A stretch of DNA of 64,000 nt from NCBI GenBank assembly GCA_036346275.1, contig CM070720.1:7231278-7295277 (forward strand), written 5' to 3'. Shown here piece by piece: positions 34,001-45,601 of the stretch. The position numbers and the translations under genes are program-made. This stretch comes from Otatea glauca (lineage: Eukaryota > Streptophyta > Magnoliopsida > Poales > Poaceae). The first letter of the stretch is position 1. Every line of letters starts with the position of its first letter. The notes below the pieces were generated by a model. That model saw nothing but the letters and a program-made list of their open reading frames with translations. It did not search any database and was not told where the DNA came from.

Positions 34001-37000
34001 TCTCTCTCTGAACTTTGATTTGCAATTGATCTAGTGCGGCTTTTGAAATCTGCACTTGCCTTTTCTTCTCTCGATTTGGTGCGGCTTTTCTATCTGCACT
34101 TGCCTTTTCTTCTCGATTTGATGCTTGTACCTTTTTAAATTTGAAAGCATCTACTACTCATTTGAAACAGAAGTCATGGCGGTCATCGTCGAGGTAGGTG
34201 TTAGAAAATCAATCACAAAGAACAAGAACATGAGGCGCAAATTTTACGTGGAAAACTCTTGCGGGAAAAACCACTCTCTCTCTCTCTCTCTCTGAACTTT
34301 GATTTGCAATTGATCTAGTGCGGCTTTTGAAATCTGCACTTGCCTTTTCTTCTCCGATTTGGTGCGGCTTTTCTATCTGCACTTGCCTTTTCTTCTCGAT
34401 TTGATGCTTGTACCTTTTTAAATTTGAAAGCATCTACTACTCATTTGAAATGCGAAGTCATGGCGGTCATCGTCGAGGTAGGTGTTAGAAAATCAATCAC
34501 AAAAGAACAAGAACATGAGGCGCAAATTTTACGTGGAAAACTCTTGCGGAAAAAACCACTCTCTCTCTCTCTCTCTCTGAACTTTGATTTGCAATTGATC
34601 TAGTGCGGCTTTTGAAATCTGCACTTGCCTTTTCTTCTCGATTTGGTGCGGCTTTTCTATCTCGCACTTGCCTTTTCTTCTCTGATTTGATTGCTTGTAC
34701 CTTTTTAAATTTGAAAGCATCTACTACTCATTTGAAATGAAGTCATGGCGGTCATCGTCGAGGTAGGTGTTAGAAAATCAATCACAAAAGAACAAGAACA
34801 TGAGGCGCAAATTTTACGTGGAAAACTCTTGCGGGAAAAACCACTCTCTCTCTCTCTCTCTCGAACTTTGATTTGCAATTGATCTAGTGCGGCTTTTGAA
34901 ATCTGCACTTGCCTTTTCTTCTCTCGATTTGGTGCGGCTTTTCTATCCGCACTTGCCTTTTCTTCTCGATTTGATGCTTGTACCTTTTTAAATTTGAAAG
35001 CATCTACTACTCATTTGAAATGAAGTCATGGCGGTCATCGTCGAGGTAGGTGTTAGAAAATCAATCACAAAGAACAAGAACATGAGGCGCAAATTTTACG
35101 TGGAAAACTCTTGCGGAAAAACCACTCTCTCTCTCTCTCTCTCTGAACTTTGATTTGCAATTGATCTAGTGCGGCTTTTGAAATCTGCACTTGCCTTTTC
35201 TTCTCTCGATTTGGTGCGGCTTTTCTATCTGCACTTGCCTTTTCTTCTCTGATTTGATGCTTGTACCTTTTTAAATTTGAAAGCATCTACTACTCATTTG
35301 AAAGAAGTCATGGCGGTCATCGTCGAGGTAGGTGTTAGAAAATCAATCACAAAGAACAAGAACATGAGGCGCAAATTTTACGTGGAAAACTCTTGCGGAA
35401 AAAACCACTCTCTCTCTCTCTCTCTCGAACTTTGATTTGCAATTGATCTAGTGCGGCTTTTGAAATCTGCACTTGCCTTTTCTTCTCTCGATTTGGTGCG
35501 GCTTTTCTATCTGCACTTGCCTTTTCTTCTCTGATTTGATTGCTTGTACCTTTTTAAATTTGAAAGCATCTACTACTCATTTGAAACGAAGTCATGGCGG
35601 TCATCGTCGAGGTAGGTGTTAGAAAATCAATCACAAAAGAACAAGAACATGAGGCGCAAATTTTACGTGGAAAACTCTTGCGGAAAAACCACTCTCTCTC
35701 TCTCTCTCTCGAACTTTGATTTGCAATTGATCTAGTGCGGCTTTTGAAATCTGCACTTGCCTTTTCTTCTCTGATTTGGTGCGGCTTTTCTATCTGCACT
35801 TGCCTTTTTCTTCTCTGATTTCAGTGCTTGTACCTTTTTTAAATTTGAAAGCATCTACTACTCATTTGAAACAGAAGTCATGGCCGGTCATCGTCGAGGT
35901 AGGTGTTAGAAAATCAATCACAAAAGAACAAGAACATGAGACGCAAATTTTACGTGGAAAACTCTTGCGGGAAAAAACCACTCTCTCTCTCTCTCTCTCT
36001 GAACTTTGATTTGCAATTGATCTAGTGCGGCTTTTGAAATCTGCACTTGCCTTTTTCTTCTCTGATTTGGTGCGGCTTTTCTATCTGCACTTGCCTTTTT
36101 CTTCTCTGATTTGATGCTTGTACCTTTTTAAATTTGAAAGCATCTACTACTCATTTGAAACGAAGTCATGGCGGTCATCGTCGAGGTAGGTGTTAGAAAA
36201 TCAATCACAAAAGAACAAGAACATGAGGCGCAAATTTTACGTGGAAAACTCTTGCGGAAAAAACCACTCTCTCTCTCTCTCTCTAAACTTTGATTTGCAA
36301 TTGATCTAGTGCGGCTTTTGAAATCTGCACTTGCCTTTTCTTCTCTCGATTTGGTGCGGCTTTTCTATCTGCACTTGCCTTTTCTTCTCTGATTTGATGC
36401 TTGTACCTTTTTTAAATTTGAAAGCATCTACTACTCATTTGAAACAGAAGTCATGGCGGTCATCGTCGAGGTAGGTGTTAGAAAATCAATCACAAAGAAC
36501 AAGAACATGAGGCGCAAATTTTACGTGGAAAACTCTTGCGGGAAAAAACCACTCTCTCTCTCTCTCTCTCTGAACTTTGATTTGCAATTGATCTAGTGCG
36601 GCTTTTGAAATCTGCACTTGCCTTTTCTTCTCTTGATTTGGTGCGGCTTTTCTATCTGCACTTGCCTTTTCTTCTCTTGATTTCATTGCTTGTACCTTTT
36701 TTAAATTTGAAAGCATCTACTACTCATTTGAAACAGAAGTCATGGCCGGTCATCGTCGAGGTAGGTGTTAGAAAATCAATCACAAAAGAACAAGAACATG
36801 AGACGCAAATTTTACGTGGAAAACTCTTGCGGGAAAAAACCACTCTCTCTCTCTCTCTCTCTCTGAACTTTGATTTGCAATTGATCTAGTGCGGCTTTTG
36901 AAATCTGCACTTGCCTTTTTCTTCTCTGATTTGGTGCGGCTTTTCTATCTGCACTTGCCTTTTCTTCTCGATTTGATTGCTTGTACCTTTTTAAATTTGA

Positions 37001-40000
37001 AAGCATCTACTACTCATTTGAAATGAAGTCATGGCGGTCATCGTCGAGGTAGGTGTTAGAAAATCAATCACAAAGAACAAGAACATGAGGCGCAAATTTT
37101 ACGTGGAAAACTCTTGCGGAAAAACCACTCTCTCTCTCTCTCTCTCTGAACTTTGATTTGCAATTGATCTAGTGCGGCTTTTGAAATCTGCACTTGCCTT
37201 TTTCTTCTCTGATTTGGTGCGGCTTTTCTATCTGCACTTGCCTTTTTCTTCTCTGATTTCAGTGCTTGTACCTTTTTTAAATTTGAAAGCATCTACTACT
37301 CATTTGAAACAGAAGTCATGGCCGGTCATCGTCGAGGTAGGTGTTAGAAAATCAATCACAAAAGAACAAGAACATGAGACGCAAATTTTACGTGGAAAAC
37401 TCTTGCGGGAAAAAACCACTCTCTCTCTCTCTCTCTCTCTGAACTTTGATTTGCAATTGATCTAGTGCGGCTTTTGAAATCTGCACTTGCCTTTTCTTCT
37501 CTGATTTGGTGCGGCTTTTCTATCTCACTTGCCTTTTCTTCTCTCGATTTGATGCTTGTACCTTTTTAAATTTGAAAGCATCTACTACTCATTTGAAATG
37601 AAGTCATGGCGGTCATCGTCGAGGTAGGTGTTAGAAAATCAATCACAAAGAACATGAACATGAGACGCAAATTTTACGTGGAAAACTCTTGCGGAAAAAA
37701 CCACTCTCTCTCTCTCTCTCTCGAACTTTGATTTGCAATTGATCTAGTGCGGCTTTTGAAATCTGCACTTGCCTTTTTCTTCTCTGATTTGGTGCGGCTT
37801 TTCTATCTGCACTTGCCTTTTTCTTCTCTGATTTCAGTGCTTGTACCTTTTTTAAATTTGAAAGCATCTACTACTCATTTGAAACAGAAGTCATGGCCGG
37901 TCATCGTCGAGGTAGGTGTTAGAAAATCAATCACAAAAGAACAAGAACATGAGACGCAAATTTTACGTGGAAAACTCTTGCGGGAAAAAACCACTCTCTC
38001 TCTCTCTCTCTCTCTGAACTTTGATTTGCAATTGATCTAGTGCGGCTTTTGAAATCTGCACTTGCCTTTTTCTTCTCTGATTTGGTGCGGCTTTTCTATC
38101 TGCACTTGCCTTTTCTTCTCTGATTTGATTGCTTGTACCTTTTTAAATTTGAAAGCATCTACTACTCATTTGAAATGAAGTCATGGCGGTCATCGTCGAG
38201 GTAGGTGTTAGAAAATCAATCACAAAAGAACAAGAACATGAGGCATAAATTTTACGTGGAAAACTCTTGCGGAAAAACCACTCTCTCTCTCTCTCTCTCG
38301 AACTTTGATTTGCAATTGATCTAGTGCGGCTTTTGAAATCTGCACTTGCCTTTTCTTCTCTCGATTTGGTGCGGCTTTTCTATCGCACTTGCCTTTTCTT
38401 CTCGATTTGATGCTTGTACCTTTTTAAATTTGAAAGCATCTACTACTCATTTGAAATGAAGTCATGGCGGTCATCGTCGAGGTAGGTGTTAGAAAATCAA
38501 TCACAAAGAACAAGAACATGAGGCGCAAATTTTACGTGGAAAACTCTTGCGGGAAAAACCACTCTCTCTCTCTCTCTCTCTCTTGAACTTTGATTTGCAA
38601 TTGATCTAGTGCGGCTTTTGAAATCTGCACTTGCCTTTTTCTTCTCTGATTTGGTGCGGCTTTTCTATCTGCACTTGCCTTTTCTTCTCGATTTGATTGC
38701 TTGTACCTTTTTTAAATTTGAAAGCATCTACTACTCATTTGAAACAGAAGTCATGGCCGGTCATCGTCGAGGTAGGTGTTAGAAAATCAATCACAAAAGA
38801 ACAAGAACATGAGACGCAAATTTTACGTGGAAAACTCTTGCGGGAAAAAACCACTCTCTCTCTCTCTCTCTCTCTGAACTTTGATTTGCAATTGATCTAG
38901 TGCGGCTTTTGAAATCTGCACTTGCCTTTTTCTTCTCTGATTTGGTGCGGCTTTTCTATCTGCACTTGCCTTTTTCTTCTCTGATTTCAGTGCTTGTACC
39001 TTTTTTAAATTTGAAAGCATCTACTACTCATTTGAAACAGAAGTCATGGCCGGTCATCGTCGAGGTAGGTGTTAGAAAATCAATCACAAAAGAACATGAA
39101 CATGAGACGCAAATTTTACGTGGAAAACTCTTGCGGGAAAAAACCACTCTCTCTCTCTCTCTCTCTGAACTTTGATTTGCAATTGATCTAGTGCGGCTTT
39201 TGAAATCTGCACTTGCCTTTTTCTTCTCTGATTTGGTGCGGCTTTTCTATCTGCACTTGCCTTTTTCTTCTCTGATTTCAGTGCTTGTACCTTTTTTAAA
39301 TTTGAAAGCATCTACTACTCATTTGAAACAGAAGTCATGGCCGGTCATCGTCGAGGTAGGTGTTAGAAAATCAATCACAAAAGAACAAGAACATGAGGCG
39401 CAAATTTTACGTGGAAAACTCTTGCGGAAAAACCACTCTCTCTCTCTCTCTCTCTGAACTTTGATTTGCAATTGATCTAGTGCGGCTTTTGAAATCTGCA
39501 CTTGCCTTTTTCTTCTCTGATTTGGTGCGGCTTTTCTATCTGCACTTGCCTTTTTCTTCTCTGATTTGATTGCTTGTACCTTTTTAAATTTGAAAGCATC
39601 TACTACTCATTTGAAATGAAGTCATGGCGGTCATCGTCGAGGTAGGTGTTAGAAAATCAATCACAAAGAACAAGAACATGAGGCGCAAATTTTACGTGGA
39701 AAACTCTTGCGGAAAAAACCACTCTCTCTCTCTCTCTCTCGAACTTTGATTTGCAATTGATCTAGTGCGGCTTTTGAAATCTGCACTTGCCTTTTCTTCT
39801 CGATTTGGTGCGGCTTTTCTATCTGCACTTGCCTTTTCTTCTCTGATTTGATTGCTTGTACCTTTTTAAATTTGAAAGCATCTACTACTCATTTGAAACA
39901 GAAGTCATGGCGGTCATCGTCGAGGTAGGTGTTAGAAAATCAATCACAAAGAACAAGAACATGAGGCAAATTTTACGTGGAAAACTCTTGCGGAAAAACC

Positions 40001-41690
40001 CACTCTCTCTCTCTCTCTCTGAACTTTGATTTGCAATTGATCTAGTGCGGCTTTTGAAATCTGCACTTGCCTTTTCTTCTCTGATTTGGTGCGGCTTTTC
40101 TATCCAGACTTGCCTTTTCTTCTCTGATTTGATTGCTTGTACCTTTTTAAATTTGAAAGCATCTACTACTCATTTGAAACGAAGTCATGGCGGTCATCGT
40201 CGAGGTAGGTGTTAGAAAATCAATCACAAAAGAACAAGAACATGAGGCGCAAATTTTACGTGGAAAACTCTTGCGGAAAAAACCACTCTCTCTCTCTCTC
40301 TCTCGAACTTTGATTTGCAATTGATCTAGTGCGGCTTTTGAAATCTGCACTTGCCTTTTCTTCTCTCGATTTGGTGCGGCTTTTCTATCTGACTTGCCTT
40401 TTCTTCTCTCTGATTTGATGCTTGTACCTTTTTAAATTTGAAAGCATCTACTACTCATTTGAAACAGAAGTCATGGCGGTCATCGTCGAGGTAGGTGTTA
40501 GAAAATCAATCACAAAAGAACAAGAACATGAGGCGCAAATTTTACGTGGAAAACTCTTGCGGAAAAAACCACTCTCTCTCTCTCTCTCTCTGAACTTTGA
40601 TTTGCAATTGATCTAGTGCGGCTTTTGAAATCGACTTGCCTTTTCTTCTCTGATTTGGTGCGGCTTTTCTATCTGCACTTGCCTTTTTCTTCTCTGATTT
40701 CAGTGCTTGTACCTTTTTTAAATTTGAAAGCATCTACTACTCATTTGAAATGTAAGTCATGGCCGGTCATCGTTAGGTGTTAGAAAATCAATCACAAAAG
40801 AACAAGAACATGAGACGCAAATTTTACGTGGAAAACTCTTATGGAAAAACCACTCTCTCTCTCTCTCTCTTTGATTTGATTTGCAATTGATCTAGTGCGG
40901 CTTTTGAAATCTGACTTGCCTTTTTCTTCTCTCGATTTGGTGCGGCTTTTCTATCTCACTTGCCTTTTCTTCTCTCGATTTCAAAGCTTGTACCTTTTTA
41001 AATTTGAAAGCATCTACTACTCATTTGAAACAGAAGTCATGGCCGGTCATCGTCGAGGTAGGTGTTAGAAAATCAATCACAAAAGAACAAGAACATGAGA
41101 CGCAAATTTTACGTGGAAAACTCTTGCGGGAAAAAACCACTCTCTCTCTCTCTCTCTCTCTGAACTTTGATTTGCAATTGATCTAGTGCGGCTTTTGAAA
41201 TCTGCACTTGCCTTTTCTTCTCTGATTTGGTGCGGCTTTTCTATCTGCACTTGCCTTTTTCTTCTCTGATTTCAGTGCTTGTACCTTTTTTAAATTTGAA
41301 AGCATCTACTACTCATTTGAAACAGAAGTCATGGCCGGTCATCGTCGAGGTAGGTGTTAGAAAATCAATCACAAAAGAACAAGAACATGAGACGCAAATT
41401 TTACGTGGAAAACTCTTGCGGGAAAAAACCACTCTCTCTCTCTCTCTCTCTCTGAACTTTGATTTGCAATTGATCTAGAAAAAACCACTCTCTCTCTCTC
41501 TCTCTCTGAACTTTGATTTGCAATTGATCTAGTGCGGCTTTTGAAATCTGACTTGCCTTTTCTTCTCTCGATTTGGTGCGGCTTTTCTATCTCTGACTTG
41601 CCTTTTCTTCTCTCGATTTGGTGCGGCTTTTCTATATGCACTTGCCTTTTTTTAACTCCTTGATTTGGTGCGGCTCTTGTATACTGCACC
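31085..41690 (-). repeat. ~287-bp tandem array in the CRM-A(-) leader, about 37 copies
   Basis: The marker 'gatttgcaattgatctagtgc' recurs at 31161, 31446, 31730, 32012, 32299 and so on to 41461, with steps of 280-293 bp, giving about 37 monomers plus a partial one. Each monomer has (in + orientation) a (TC)8-11 run, two ~43-bp sub-repeats ('cacttgccttttcttct..gatttggtgcggctttt'), 'gtaccttttt.aaatttgaaagcatctactactc' and 'gtcatcgtcgaggtaggtgttag'. Two variants alternate: 'ggccggtcat' (12 copies) and 'ggcggtcat'. Frames of 60-97 codons inside it are by-products; the period is not a multiple of three. Confidence 0.97.
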
Positions 41691-42113
41691 GGCCTCTTTT
41701 TTTATATATATATTTGGAAACTGATATTTATTTTGGTAAACACAGAGAATCAAGCGGATTAGTAAACAAAGCATGGAAATCGGCAACCCAATTTGATCTC
41801 CCACACTAGACGAAACAAACTCAACTCCGATCGATCTACTAACGAATCGACTCAAATTATGAACATAATCTGTGACAAAAACATGACTGAACTCGAAACT
41901 CTAAAGGATGAAACTAAAGACCAGCAACTTGACTCGTCGAAGCAACCAGTAAATTCAACAAGCCGAGAACTAAAGTAGCAAAAGCAAGGGCACAAACTGT
42001 TTTGGACAAGGGAGATCTAATCGCCTATTTGTTTTTTTATGGTTTTTGGACCGTAGGTAAAATAATGGATGGGAAAAAATCTCTCACCGATCAACCTTGA
42101 GCTCGATACCACG
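41691..42113 (-). other. CRM-A(-) leader next to the 5' LTR, with primer-binding site
   Basis: Unique leader, homologous to 48701-49150 of A(+). The primer-binding site is the reverse complement of 42099-42111 (TGGTATCGAGC.., one base shorter than the TGGTATCAGAGC of A(+)), 2 bp from the LTR. Confidence 0.85.
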
Positions 42114-43029
42114 TGATAGGAGGATAGGTCCCACCTTTCGATGAGAGAGGATAGATTCGATTGGGTGGAAGAAGGCGTTGGCGATCCGACTACACCGTCC
42201 CAGACGATGCGCCTTAGCAAGCGTTACACCGACTTCGAAGTTGTTATTGATCTTGCTGGTGCACGATCAACTCGACCACGAAGGCCTTTGTCCTGCAAGC
42301 AATCGAAGAACACGCAAGAACAAGATGAACAAGCACTGAAATTATAATTGAAACCACGAGTTCATTCGTAATCACAAAGAGGGTTTCGATGACAAGTAAT
42401 TGGGCGGTTTAGCCAACACGCGATTACAAGAAGTAGCAACTGCTATCTTTGATCTAAAAAAACCCACCATCTAATGGCAGCGGCTGGCTGTTTTTATTGT
42501 GGAGAGCGTCTAGGAACCCTAGGGTGCAACCTTAAGTGGGCTTTCCTTGTTACAAGGCCAAAGGCCCACTTTTGACTTGGACTGAAAAAGTGACGCTGCT
42601 TGATTGAACGATTCCCGTCAACTCAGAAGGAGTTTGGATGTGATTCAGATCCGTTGGAAAGTAGACTTGATAAGCTTTCAGTGAAGTACAAGAACGCCCA
42701 AAACGGAGTCCGTATGTAGCCGTGGCGGCGAAACAAGTCAGCCCTGTCCTGAGTCGAATCTGAACCGAACTCGTGCACTTCTCTTCTATCCTTCATCTTG
42801 GTTGGTTCCTCACCCAAGTTCCTGAGGCAAAGGACATCATCACAAGAATTAAATAGCATTCCATCCATTAAAATATTCGTATGAAGCCCGAGGAACGAAT
42901 TCACAGTAATTGAGTTGGCGTGCGCGAGCTCGAGTAATCGGTCCATGTATTACAGCAACGGGGACCGATTGATGCGTAGGTGATGGATTTGCAGGTGTGG
43001 CTATATCCATAGAAGTGATGTCCTCATCA
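42114..43029 (-). repeat. 5' LTR of CRM-A(-)
   Basis: 916 bp, start TGATGAGGACATC at 43029, end ..CTCCTATCA at 42114. Nearly the same as 25033-25959 apart from small indels. Confidence 0.95.
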
Positions 43030-43034
43030 TACCC
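43030..43034 (+). repeat. Target-site duplication taccc of CRM-A(-) (right)
   Basis: Matches 25028-25032. Confidence 0.95.
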
Positions 43035-43576
43035 ACACAGAGGGGGGCGCCCAAGAGGGGTGCGGCTGCCAGGAGAGGGGCGCTGGCCAAAGGAGGGGTG
43101 GAACCCTAAGAGTACATGGGCCGTGGGCCCAAAAGAAAGGTAGCGCAGCACTTGGAATTTCTGTCCCGTGAGATTGTTCTGTGATTTCCCTTCGCTAGAA
43201 GAGAAATTTGGCCTCGGGGTCAGATCCATTGGAAAGTTTATCTCGATACCTTTCAAACGACTTGTCGAACGTCAAAAACGGAGTTCGGATGTGGCGGTGG
43301 CGTCCGTTTGAAGTACTGCTGCTCCTGGATGGCCGAACCGGACTCGGCGACGAATTGGGCTTTATCTTGGGCCTTCCTTGGCACGTGGGCTGTCCTCGGT
43401 GGATGTTCTTGACGTGCTGGTCCAAAAAATGTGGATGGAAAGGACTTGCTTTCGGATTAAGCCCTCCAGACGTCGTAGACGAAGTAGCGGGCGAAACAGC
43501 GACGGTCGAGGATGAAGTAACGGTCGTAGAGGAAGAAGGGGCAGCGGTTGTTTCCTTGGTTGGGATGTCCTCATCA
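43035..43576 (-). repeat. 5' LTR of CRM-D, U3-side part
   Basis: Starts TGATGAGGACATCCCAACC at 43576 and continues to the CRM-A(-) insertion point. With 24662-25032 it makes a 913-bp LTR matching 20421-21339. Followed by the duplication agtag (43577-43581). Confidence 0.92.
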
Positions 43577-43581
43577 AGTAG

Positions 43582-43929
43582 GGCTGCAGTGCCTGGACGA
43601 GGTGCAGAGCCCTTCGCGCCCCTCCCGTCGGAGGGCGGTGATGGCCTGGTTGATGGCAACCTGGACCAATCGATGCGCCTCCTCTGGGGCTTCTAGGACA
43701 CCATCACTCGTCCCTGTGTTCGGCTCGCGGCTGCTGGCCATGAAGGCCAGGCGTTCGCGCGGTGGCGGCGAAGGCTAGAACATGGAGGTGGAGCCTTCAC
43801 ACTCGGGTCCGTCGATAGAGTCCAGCCTTGCTGATCATGACATGTTGTCATCGAAGTCGAAGGTGCCGTCGTCGCTGGAGAAGAGAACTCCGAACGAGCG
43901 AAACTCGGGCCCCACGGTGGGCGCCAGCT
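43582..43929 (-). pseudogene. Tat-E gag, N-terminal segment, and primer-binding site
   Basis: The primer-binding site TGGCGCCCACCGTGGGGCC is the reverse complement of 43907-43925 and follows the 5' LTR. Downstream (leftward) the minus strand reads ..ERLAFMASSREPNTGTSDGVLEAPEEAHRLVQVAINQAITALRREG, a Tat gag-like N-terminus interrupted by CRM-D at 43577. Confidence 0.65.
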
Positions 43930-44745
43930 ATCGATGATCTGGACCGTCGACCGCACAAAGGGGGGATGCAAGGAGATTGTTCGGGAGCGGGGCCCGAAGT
44001 CGTGCTCATTCGGAGGCGCCTAGCGTCGCGGGAGGATCGTCGGGGAAGAGACACTAAACACGAGGTTTATACTGGTTCGAGCCCCCGAGGACGGGTAACA
44101 GCTCTACTCCAACATTGCCTTGAGGTGAAAGGTGTGTATGCGGTTCTGTGAGACGGTACAAACAGGACCCGAGCTAGGGATCGCTCTGTGGCATTGTTCT
44201 TCTTGGCGTGGCTTGTGTGTTCTGTGACTTCTTTCGTGGTGTGCCCTGGCTTTCCTTGTTGTGTCGGTGTTCCCCCCTTTTTGGTCGGGGCGATCCGTTG
44301 CTTTTGTAGCCCTCCGGGGACCTTGCTGCTTGGTCCCGAGGCTGACGTCAGGAGCCCGTGGCGAGTTGACGGGGGCTGACGAGAGTCGTCAATAGCCGTT
44401 GAGAGCTTTACGGGAGTTGTTTTGATCTTGACGAGAGCTGTTGAACCCTAGTTCCAACGCAGGGGCAGGTAGAGCACTGATTCCCATGCAGGGGAGAGTT
44501 TTTACACGAGATAAATAAAATGTTACAGATGCCTCTTTTTCTTAAGGTCATGGAGGTGTTGAGGTCGAGGCGTCGAGGTCGAGGTGGATGGCGCCTGGTC
44601 TTGCGCCCATGCTCGAGCTCGTTGGCCCCAAGCCCGAGCATCGGGATAGCATCTCCCAAGTCGGAGATTAGCCCCTGGGCCGCAGAAAGCTGCCACAAGG
44701 CCCCGGGGGGATGCTTACATGTCGCGAGGGTACCGATCCCTGACA
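43930..44745 (-). repeat. 5' LTR of Tat-E
   Basis: About 816 bp in minus orientation. Start TGTCAGGGATCGGTACC at 44745; the far end is set by the primer site and is approximate. About 600 bp match 6251-6827 in reverse. It contains 'gtttatactggttcgagcccccgagg' (+ strand, about 44065), common in U5/R regions of grass Tat LTRs. Right flank gagcc. Confidence 0.8.
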
Positions 44746-45601
44746 GAGCCGTGCCAAACAAGTAGAGCTAGAGGTGAATGCGCTCCTAGTTGAGTCTAAT
44801 ATTGCTATTAATGAGAATTATATATTGCCTAAATCATGTGTGCTTCTTGTGCTCAGGTTCATGCCTTTGAAGATAATTTAAGCCGAGCATGTACATTGCA
44901 AGGATCAAGACTTTGCCATCAGTGTGCACTGCTTGACAACATTCATGGCTCTAGATTTTCATTCCTCCACTTCCCAACTAACCCCAATTTATTTTGGGAG
45001 TATCCAGCACATCTAGAGGACAAGATTAAAAGGGAAATCAAGTCTTCTTTCCAGCACAATAAACGGTGCATCATTTAGAGGCTTGAGTCAAAAGATATGC
45101 AAGTTTCAAGGCAAGCTGTCCATGGCATTCATTGATGCACGAGGCTCCATGCTTTTGCCTCCTCTCCAGCCTGGTTTGGCCATGAATTTTGGCATCATTT
45201 TTTGGTGTGTGTTCACACCCAGCTAGGAGGGTTGTTCCTAGCATAAGTACCCCCACCCCCACTCTCTAAAGAACGCTTTGACAATTTGATTTCCCCATAG
45301 GACAGCCAAGCTGCTACCTGGATATTGTTTGAGAATTCTCTCCCCTTTGCTCTTGTAAACTTACCTTGTGAGATTACAAAGGCGGTCGTTCGACGACAAC
45401 CTTTCTGTGCTTCCAACTTAGTGCGTGGTTGTGTGGATTGGGAACTGTGTGGTTAGGTGAATACTTGTTGCAGGTCATTGCATCAGCAGCAGTTGGCCCC
45501 AAGATCGTCGGGTTGCACTGTTACCTTGGCTGCACGTGTTAGCTATCTTCGTTGCGTTGTTCCTACTTTGTGAAGATCGGGAATCGCGCTCCTCCGCATC
45601 A
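44746..45601 (+). repeat. LTR-G fragment (3' part of a CRM-like LTR) between Tat-E and the satellite
   Basis: No convincing gene. It ends ..GTGAAGATCGGGAATCGCGCTCC.. CGCATCA at 45601, the same U5-end pattern as the other CRM-like LTRs, and abuts the satellite exactly. The 5' part is missing, consistent with Tat-E having inserted into it. The rest is AT-richer with no recognised protein. Confidence 0.55.

Larger units (their letters stand above)
25033..43029 (-). mobile_element. CRM-A(-): complete CRM-like Ty3/gypsy element with a giant leader
   Basis: 17,997 bp with both LTRs, primer site, gag, pol, polypurine tract and TSD taccc. Its coding part and LTRs equal those of A(+) at 47778-57571. 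The excess of about 8.2 kb lies in the leader, where a ~287-bp tandem array spans 31085-41690. Confidence 0.95.
20421..43576 (-). mobile_element. CRM-D: non-autonomous CRM-like element (gag only) with nested insertions
   Basis: Complete minus-strand element: 3' LTR 20421-21339, gag and tail, leader, primer site, and 5' LTR split as 24662-25032 plus 43035-43576. Removing the nested solo LTR (23107-24026) and CRM-A (25033-43029) with their duplications leaves about 4.2 kb, too short for pol. TSD agtag on both sides. Its gag passes straight from the protease-RT spacer to the pol tail, as in CRM-B. Confidence 0.9.
12173..44745 (-). mobile_element. Tat-E: Tat-like Ty3/gypsy element, main part, with nested insertions
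   Basis: A minus-strand element whose 5' LTR is at the right (43930-44745) and whose 3' end has been inverted to 5674-6827. In element order: 5' LTR, primer site, gag (split by CRM-D), an internal deletion, RNase H and integrase (18082-19860), a repeat-rich 3' UTR (15660-18080), and an antisense ORF (+, 12173-15657). It hosts CRM-B, CRM-D and a solo D LTR. The sequence TGTCAGGG..TGACA and the PBS beginning TGGCGCCCACC fit grass Tat elements of the RIRE2/Grande type (family knowledge). Right flank is gagcc. Confidence 0.75.

Noticed and set aside
31101..41689. Dozens of 60-100-codon frames (..SKAALDQLQIKVQRERERE.. on minus, ..VIVEVGVRKSITKEQEHE.. on plus)
   Set aside because: They are translations of the 287-bp repeat monomer, whose period is not a multiple of three; each is closed within one unit and repeats with the array. 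No gene is supported.
44766..45100. Possible host coding segment (MCASCAQVHAFEDNLSRACTLQ..)
   Set aside because: An 80-codon frame without recognisable family in an LTR-like context ending in the CRM-type U5 terminus; insufficient support.
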